The position numbers and the translations under genes were made by a program. Below are positions 50,161 to 53,129 of a stretch of 53,129 nt of DNA, piece by piece; within the stretch, counting starts at the first letter, position 1, and each line of letters opens with the position of its first letter. The notes beneath the pieces were generated by a model. The model searched no databases, was not told the origin of the DNA, and was given only the letters and a program-made list of their open reading frames with translations. The DNA comes from a bacterium (GTDB lineage: Bacteria; Desulfobacterota; Binatia; HRBIN30; CADEER01), in NCBI GenBank assembly GCA_030430165.1, contig JAUIGL010000043.1, forward strand, positions 1-53,129, read 5' to 3'.

Positions 50161-50537
50161 CCACGCAGCCCTACGCCAATCCCCAACGGCAATCCACGAC
50201 TGTCGGACGTCCGCAACCGGCGGTGCCCCGATCTCCGTCCCCCCTTGCCAAGGGGGGACTTCAGGGGGGTCCAGCCTGGAGCGACCGGCCGGAACGCTCC
50301 GCGTGTCGCAGTCCGTCAGGGAGAAACTTCCTCTTGGCAGGACCCCAATCCCGGCTATCCTGAATTCCAATTCATGAAGCTTGCATCACGGCCGCACTTT
50401 GCACTATCGCATCGGAATGACACGGTTCGGGTTCGGCGCTTTCGGGTTCGCCCCATGTCAAGCGCAAAGCCGACCTGGCAAGACGTTTGCTCTAGTGCTC
50501 TGGTGGAGCGGCTCGACGAGCCGCGGGAGATGAAACG
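50161..50537. other. Divergent intergenic region, 377 bp
   Basis: This lies between the NCS2 permease and the diiron-protein gene. It holds the palindrome at 50237-50259 and, near the right end, GGGAG about eight bases before the ATG at 50538. AT-richer stretches at 50355-50420 probably contain the plus-strand promoter, but no box pair is convincing. No gene seen. Confidence 0.45.
50237..50259. repeat. Near-perfect palindrome, dispersed-repeat type
   Basis: GTCCCCCCTTG and CAAGGGGGGAC pair perfectly around one central base, followed by TTCAGGGGGGT. C-run/G-run palindromes of this form are common intergenic repeats in many bacteria. No T-run, so a terminator role is less likely. Confidence 0.7.
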
Positions 50538-51662
50538 ATGGCGGACCAACTGACCACCGATCCGATTTACAACGCAGTCGATCGAGACGACTTCGCCTCG
50601 ATGATCGAGGTGCAGCGTTACCAGACACGAACCGATGCGTTCGATCAGATCATCGCCTCGACCGTCGACCACTTCTGGGATCCCAACGACACCGCCTACA
50701 TCGACTACAGCCAGGACTTCGACCTCGAGTCGAACAACTTGATGCCGTTCGAGATGACGGTCGAGCTCGGCTCCGCCGTCGCCGACAAGCTCGACGACGG
50801 GCAGAAGATCATGCTCGCCAACGGCAGCTCCCACTTCATGCTGTCGAGCATCCTGCACGGCGAACAAGGCGCGCTGTCGCTGTCGGCAAGTCTCTGCCAC
50901 ATCCTGCGCGATCCCGGAGCGCAAGAGTACGCCGCCAATCAAACGCGCGAGGAAGCGCGCCACGTCAACGCCTTCGCCAACTACATCTTTCGCCGCTGGG
51001 GCGAGCCGATGCAGTGCGGCCCGACGCTGGCCAGCCTGATGAACGAGCTGGTGCTGGCGCCGGAGGTCTACAAGAAGCTGGTCGGCATGCAGATGCTGAT
51101 CGAAGGGCTGGCGATGGGGGCGTTCGCCACCATCCACTCGAAGACCAACGATCCGGTCCTGCAGCGACTGGTCCAGCTGGTCATGACCGACGAGGCGTTT
51201 CACCACAAGTTCGGCAAGATCTGGGCCGACCGCACCATCGCCAACCTGCGCGAGGACGAGCGACACCGGGTCGAGGACTGGGCCGCCAAGTGCTTCGAGA
51301 CCTTGCTCTTCAACCTGGTCAACGCCGAGCAGAAGAAAGAGGTCTACGCCAAGCTCGGCCTCGACTGGGAATGGGTGCGCGACGCCGTGCTCGAGTCGTT
51401 CACCGACGACAAGCGGCGCGAGCTGATGACCGAGGGCACCAACATCTTCCGCGTCCTGATCAAGACTCTGCTCAAAGCCGGCATCATCACCTCGCGAACC
51501 AAGCACCTCTACGCGACCTGGGTCGACATGGACGAGCTCGCCGCCGAGGACGACGAGGTCGTCGGCACCGACGTCGCCGAGGCCGGGATCGAAGAGCTGC
51601 GCGACATCAACCGCAGCCGCGAGAAGATCGGCCGTGTCCTGCGCAAAATGCAGGCCGCTTGA
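50538..51662 (+). CDS. Ferritin-like diiron oxidase/oxygenase
   Basis: 374 residues. Four-helix diiron carboxylate set is complete: Glu109 (LHGEQGAL), Glu139 and His142 (REEARHVNAF), Glu189 (MLIEGLAM), Glu219 and His222 (TDEAFHHKFG), two E-x2-H pairs set 80 residues apart as in R2-like and AurF-like oxygenases. No tyrosyl-radical or effector partner is recognisable. It probably activates O2 to oxidise a small organic substrate; which one is unknown. GGGAG before the ATG. It stands alone as a transcription unit, with a possible terminator at 51695-51730. Confidence 0.82.
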   Translation: MADQLTTDPIYNAVDRDDFASMIEVQRYQTRTDAFDQIIASTVDHFWDPNDTAYIDYSQDFDLESNNLMPFEMTVELGSAVADKLDDGQKIMLANGSSHFMLSSILHGEQGALSLSASLCHILRDPGAQEYAANQTREEARHVNAFANYIFRRWGEPMQCGPTLASLMNELVLAPEVYKKLVGMQMLIEGLAMGAFATIHSKTNDPVLQRLVQLVMTDEAFHHKFGKIWADRTIANLREDERHRVEDWAAKCFETLLFNLVNAEQKKEVYAKLGLDWEWVRDAVLESFTDDKRRELMTEGTNIFRVLIKTLLKAGIITSRTKHLYATWVDMDELAAEDDEVVGTDVAEAGIEELRDINRSREKIGRVLRKMQAA

Positions 51663-51694
51663 TCCTGCTATTTCCCCAGCCAAATCGGGATCGG

Positions 51695-51730
51695 TATCGC
51701 CTTCGCCATCGGTCGCAAGGCCAGGCGATA
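51695..51730. terminator. Inverted repeat between convergent genes
   Basis: TATCGCC (51695-51701) and GGCGATA (51724-51730) pair over a 22-base loop between the ends of the diiron-protein gene and the acetyltransferase gene. Weak, no T-run. Confidence 0.3.
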
Positions 51731-51743
51731 GCGACGCGCGGCG

Positions 51744-52253
51744 CTATCCCGCGTCGCGATCGATCCGGAAGATGAAGGCGTCGAAGCCGTTGACGATGGC
51801 GCGCTGCTCGTAGCGCTCGCCGATCTTTTCCGCGACGCGAATCGAAGCGAAGTTGTCGGGGTGGATGACGCTGATCAACGTGTCGACCTTCTGCACCTCG
51901 AAGGCATCGCGTAGCACCGCCTTCGCCGCTTCGGTCGCAAAGCCCCTGCCCCAGTACGGCCGATCGAACGCCCAGCCGATCTCGAGCCCCGGCCAGCCCT
52001 CTGGGCGCCACAGGCCGACGCGTCCGAGAAACGCTCCGCTGGCGCGGTCTTCTGCCGCGAGCAGCCCGCAACCGCGCAGTTGCCAGTGGCCGAGAAACAT
52101 CGCGATCTGGCGCCAAGTTTCGTCGCGCGACAAGGGCCGCCCGCCGAGATACGTCATCACCTCGCGGTTGGCGCACATCCGCGCGTAGGGCTCGAGGTCG
52201 CGCTCCTCGAACATGCGCAAGCGCATTCGCTCGGTTTCGATCTGGGTGTTCAT
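51744..52253 (-). CDS. GNAT acetyltransferase, RimJ/RimL type
   Basis: 169 residues from the ATG at 52253; an open frame to 52649 upstream is antisense to the EamA gene. The fold is clear: IETERMRLRMFEERDLEPYARMCANREVM at the start, LEIGWAFDRPYWGRGFATEAAKAVL with the acetyl-CoA pyrophosphate loop (R/Q-x-x-G-x-G/A equivalent WGRGFA), then ISVIHPDNFASIRVAEKIG. It N-acetylates an amine, a protein N-terminus or a small molecule. Target unknown. Confidence 0.9.
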   Translation of the reverse strand: MNTQIETERMRLRMFEERDLEPYARMCANREVMTYLGGRPLSRDETWRQIAMFLGHWQLRGCGLLAAEDRASGAFLGRVGLWRPEGWPGLEIGWAFDRPYWGRGFATEAAKAVLRDAFEVQKVDTLISVIHPDNFASIRVAEKIGERYEQRAIVNGFDAFIFRIDRDAG

Positions 52254-52335
52254 CTCGCTTCTCGGCAGACGGCCGGTTTTCCGCCGCGCGCAAAAAGGGT
52301 TACCAGGGTAGTGCCCGCCGGACCAAACCGCCCCC

Positions 52336-53129
52336 ATGCACAAACCCCGAACCCAGGACTGGCTGGCGCTGGTCGCCCTCTCGCTGATGTGGGGCACGTC
52401 CTTTCTGTTCACCAAGATCGCCGTGACCACGCTGGCGGCGCCGACCGTGGTCGCCAGCCGCCTGCTGCTCGGCGCGCTGGCTTTGCTGGCGGTCGGACGA
52501 GCCAGGCGGCTGACGGTGCCGCGTTCGCCTCGCCTCTGGCTGCACTTCGCCATCCTTTCCCTGTTCGGCAACACCCTGCCCTTCCTTTCGATCACCTGGG
52601 GCCAGCGAGCGATCGACAGCGGGCTCGCCTCGATGCTGCTCGCGATCATGCCGCTGGCGACTCTCGTGCTGGCTCACTTTTTCGTCGAAGGCGAGCACAT
52701 GACGCGCCCCAAAGTCATCGGCTTCGTCATCGGCCTGATCGGCGTCGCAATTCTCGTCGGCCCGCAGAATCTCACCGAGATCGGCGGTGACGACAGCCAA
52801 TTGCTCGGCCAGGCGGCGGTGACCCTCGGCGCGCTGCTCTACGCGATCAATGCGGTTCTCGCGCGCGGCCTGCCGCCGGGGGATCCGGTGGTGCACACCG
52901 CGGCCACCGTTTCGCTGGCGGCGCTGACCATGGCGCCGATCGGATTCGCGCCCGGCGAGGCGGCCTTCGAAGCGGCCGGCGCTCGCGAGGTGTTCGCGCT
53001 GCTCTGGCTCGGCGGCATCTCCACGGCCGCGGCAACCATCCTCTACTTCCGCATCATCGCCGAAGTCGGACCGACTTTTCTGGCGCTGATCAACTATCTG
53101 ATCCCGCCGATCGCCATCGTCAGCGGCGC
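52336..53129 (+). CDS. EamA/DMT-family transporter (3' end outside window)
   Basis: 264 codons of an open frame from the ATG at 52336 to the window edge. Two EamA repeats: the first begins DWLALVALSLMWGTSFLFTKIAV and ends IGFVIGLIGVAILVGP; the second starts LLGQAAVTLGALLYAINAVLARGLP and runs into LALINYLIPPIAIVSG. Ten helices are expected and about nine are seen. RhtA/YdcZ-type members export amino acids or metabolites. Substrate not predictable. Only a few tens of residues appear to be missing. Confidence 0.88.
   Translation, partial: MHKPRTQDWLALVALSLMWGTSFLFTKIAVTTLAAPTVVASRLLLGALALLAVGRARRLTVPRSPRLWLHFAILSLFGNTLPFLSITWGQRAIDSGLASMLLAIMPLATLVLAHFFVEGEHMTRPKVIGFVIGLIGVAILVGPQNLTEIGGDDSQLLGQAAVTLGALLYAINAVLARGLPPGDPVVHTAATVSLAALTMAPIGFAPGEAAFEAAGAREVFALLWLGGISTAAATILYFRIIAEVGPTFLALINYLIPPIAIVSG

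Overview
The window is GC-rich bacterial chromosomal DNA, densely packed on both strands, with several 4-base ATGA/GTGA start-stop overlaps. Its genes (orn, purN, infC, tatA, hemW, aidB, RND efflux, outer-membrane factor, DUF3108, cohesin/dockerin-like secreted proteins with Thr-Pro linkers) fit a Gram-negative, aerobic heterotroph of the old 'Deltaproteobacteria' complex or the Binatota. That placement is inference from gene style, not a phylogenetic result. I see no rRNA, tRNA, CRISPR array, phage region or transposase.

Layout. 1-7.6 kb: a secreted/cell-surface locus. Two tandem paralogues lie on the minus strand, the second cut by the window edge. Three plus-strand genes follow: a 12-repeat NHL protein with dockerin-like and cohesin-like modules, a small protein with a cohesin-like domain and two near-identical dockerin-like repeats, and an anchored cohesin-like protein with a Thr-Pro stalk. 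A strong intrinsic terminator closes the locus. 7.7-12.3 kb: housekeeping genes (orn-purN, infC without rpmI/rplT, a GcvR-like ACT protein, tatA, DUF3108, a GT2 glycosyltransferase). 12.4-14.1 kb: a ribbon-helix-helix/zinc-ribbon protein divergent from a small helical protein coupled to a lipase. 14.0-20.4 kb: a heavy-metal efflux operon (small Cys/His protein, czcC-like gene with a frameshift, czcB, a 169-bp inverted-repeat element, czcA). 20.5-28.0 kb: hemW, fatty-acid desaturase, cold-shock protein, an lpd-DUF420-SDR operon, a vitamin-K-carboxylase-like membrane protein and small membrane proteins.

28-33 kb: a self-regulated tetR-MFP-RND efflux operon; the tetR promoter contains a palindromic operator and looks leaderless. 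33-44 kb: a luciferase-like monooxygenase, an NTF2-like protein, UbiB, two GT-C-type membrane glycosyltransferases, aidB with haloalkane dehalogenase, and a PhyH dioxygenase. 44-53 kb: a GIY-YIG protein, MFS transporter, oligopeptidase B, NCS2 permease, a diiron ferritin-like oxidase, a GNAT acetyltransferase and a partial EamA transporter. Two intergenic inverted repeats of a dispersed type lie at 48.4 and 50.2 kb.

How they work together: export and efflux dominate (metal RND, drug RND, MFS, EamA, NCS2), alongside oxidative or detoxifying enzymes (haloalkane dehalogenase, AidB, LLM flavoenzyme, PhyH, diiron oxidase). The best candidate for something undescribed is the cohesin/dockerin-like surface locus with its shared C-terminal anchor. 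Other candidates are the structured element inside the metal-efflux operon and the lipase module beside the RHH/zinc-ribbon protein.
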